Assembly: GCA_016210785.1 (NCBI GenBank)
Contig: JACQTN010000570.1
Span: forward strand, 1-7,168
Reading direction: 5' to 3'
DNA: 7,168 nucleotides
From: Armatimonadota bacterium
Lineage (GTDB): Bacteria; Sysuimicrobiota; Sysuimicrobiia; Sysuimicrobiales; JACQTN01
Positions 6,201 to 7,168 of the stretch are shown here, one piece after another. Numbering within the stretch: position 1 is the stretch's first letter; each line of letters opens with the position of its first letter. The position numbers and the translations under genes are program-made. The notes below the pieces were generated by a model, which did not search any database, was not told the DNA's origin, and saw only the letters and a list, made by a program, of their open reading frames with translations.

Positions 6201-7168
6201 ATGCTCACGCGAGACCACCCGGCCGCCGTGACCCGCCTGCGGACCTCATGGACGCGTCTGCTGCTGGTCCTGTCGGTGATGGGCCCGGGCCTCATCACCG
6301 GCAACGTGGACAACGACGCCAACGGCATCGCGACCTTCTCCGTGGCGGGCGCGTCCTTCGGTTACCGCATCTTGTGGACGCTCTTCCTGACCGCGTTTGC
6401 GCTGTCGGTCGTGCAGGAGATGGCGGCGCGCATGGGCGCCGTGACCGGGAAGGGGCTGGCCGACCTGATCCGGGAGCGTTTCGGCGTGCGGTTGACCCTG
6501 TTTGCCATGGCCACGCTGGTCGTGGCCAACTTCGCCAACACCGTGGGGGACTTCGCGGGGGTCGCCGGGAGCCTGGAGATCTTCGGGGTCAGCCGGTACG
6601 TGTCGGTGCCGGCGGCGGGCGTCATCGTCTGGCTGCTGGTGGTGAAGGGGTCCTACCGGTCGGTGGAGCGCGTCTTCCTGGGGGCGATACTCGTCTACGT
6701 CACCTACATCGCGTCGGCGGTCCTGGCGCGGCCCCCATGGGGCCAGGTCCTGCGGGAAACCCTCACCCCGTCCTTCCAGGCCACGCCCGCGTATCTGGCG
6801 ACCGTGATCGGCGTGGTGGGCACCACCATTGCCCCGTGGATGCAGTTCTACCACCAGGCCTCCGTGGTGGACAAGGGGATCACCGCGGCGGAGTACCACC
6901 TGGCCAAGTGGGACACGTACGTGGGGATGGTCAGCGCCAACCTGATCGCGTTCTTCATCGTGGTGGCCTGTGCGGCAACCCTGCACGTCAACGGCATCGG
7001 CGTCGCCGGCGCCAAGGACGCCGCCCTGGCCCTGGCCCCTCTGGCCGGCCGCTACGCCTCCGCCCTGTTCGCCATTGGCCTGCTGAACGCCGCGCTGTTC
7101 TCCGTGGCCATCATCCCGCTCTCCACGGCCTACGCCGTGTGCGAAGCGTTCGGCTGGGAGGCGGGACT
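6201..7168 (+). CDS. Nramp (SLC11)-superfamily divalent-metal transporter, atypical metal site (3' end outside window)
   Basis: The visible 322 residues hold about eight hydrophobic segments of the LeuT-type Nramp fold, near residues 20-37, 53-75, 97-122, 133-150, 155-176, 196-220, 238-262 and 283-315. The family opening MGPGLITG leads into TM1, and QEMAARMG and TGKGLADLIRERFG follow TM2. Canonical Nramps have DPGN in the TM1 break and a Met-Pro-His in TM6. Here the first is Asp39-Ala-Asn-Gly (DNDANGIAT) and the second is Ala211-Pro-Trp (TTIAPWMQFYHQ), so the soft-metal-binding Met is absent. This resembles the Nramp-related Mg transporters (NRMT) more than Mn/Fe importers; that is inference. 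The start is the only ATG in the 15-base gap after the upstream stop. It lacks a purine-rich ribosome-binding site (CCCCTCCCCCGTTC precedes it), so reinitiation after the MgtE-like gene is likely. An in-frame GTG at 6228 is an alternative start. Confidence 0.9.
   Translation, partial: MLTRDHPAAVTRLRTSWTRLLLVLSVMGPGLITGNVDNDANGIATFSVAGASFGYRILWTLFLTAFALSVVQEMAARMGAVTGKGLADLIRERFGVRLTLFAMATLVVANFANTVGDFAGVAGSLEIFGVSRYVSVPAAGVIVWLLVVKGSYRSVERVFLGAILVYVTYIASAVLARPPWGQVLRETLTPSFQATPAYLATVIGVVGTTIAPWMQFYHQASVVDKGITAAEYHLAKWDTYVGMVSANLIAFFIVVACAATLHVNGIGVAGAKDAALALAPLAGRYASALFAIGLLNAALFSVAIIPLSTAYAVCEAFGWEAG

Noticed and set aside
4731..6218. Long open frame on the minus strand opposite the MgtE-like gene, and similar long minus-strand frames elsewhere (for example 2690-3730 and 3727-4872)
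   Set aside because: The predicted proteins are His/Arg/Gln-rich low-information strings without family motifs. They are mirror images of highly GC-biased codons in the real genes on the other strand.
6722..6747. Palindromic stretch around GGCCCC-CAT-GGGGCC
   Set aside because: It is within the transporter coding sequence in a loop between membrane segments. There is no T-run or second copy, so composition alone explains it.
1..7168. CRISPR arrays, tRNA/rRNA genes, insertion sequences, attachment sites
   Set aside because: No regularly spaced repeats, cloverleaf-like sequence, transposase motifs or flanking target duplications were seen on either strand.

Overview
The window is a compact, very GC-rich (roughly 70% by eye) piece of a bacterial chromosome. 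The third codon positions are strongly G/C, gaps between genes are short and several genes overlap. The protein types (M28 and M20 peptidases, CapA-like protein, zinc-binding dehydrogenase, PRC-barrel/MgtE-N/CBS protein, Nramp-type permease) fit a deep-branching or thermophile-associated Gram-positive-like lineage such as Limnochordia/Thermaerobacter, Armatimonadota or Chloroflexi. That placement is an impression only; no rRNA or marker gene is present.

Left part (1-1454): a divergently transcribed M28-family metallopeptidase with a PA domain runs leftward out of the window. Its promoter side faces a short non-coding stretch with an 8-bp inverted repeat and then a decayed C-terminal remnant of an oligopeptide/dipeptide ABC transporter ATPase (Opp/Dpp type). 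About 108 bases without recognisable signals follow, ending in a strong ribosome-binding site for the next gene.

Right part (1455-7168): five genes lie head to tail on the + strand with overlaps or gaps of 26 bases or less, so they are probably one transcription unit. They are an M20-family di/aminopeptidase-like hydrolase, a CapA/PGA_cap metallophosphatase-fold protein, a zinc-binding medium-chain dehydrogenase/quinone reductase, a soluble PRC-barrel + MgtE-N + two-CBS protein, and an Nramp-superfamily transporter cut by the window end.

How the genes may work together: the peptidases plus the transporter remnant look like the remains of a peptide uptake and degradation locus. The last two genes look like a metal-transport pair in which the cytosolic Mg-sensing half of MgtE exists as a separate protein next to a permease of another superfamily. 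The points most worth a second look are that pair together with the atypical metal-site residues of the permease, the replacement of the usual Glu-Glu active-site pair in the M28 enzyme by His-Ser, an apparent 13-residue in-frame deletion in the CapA-like protein, and the ABC-transporter remnant.
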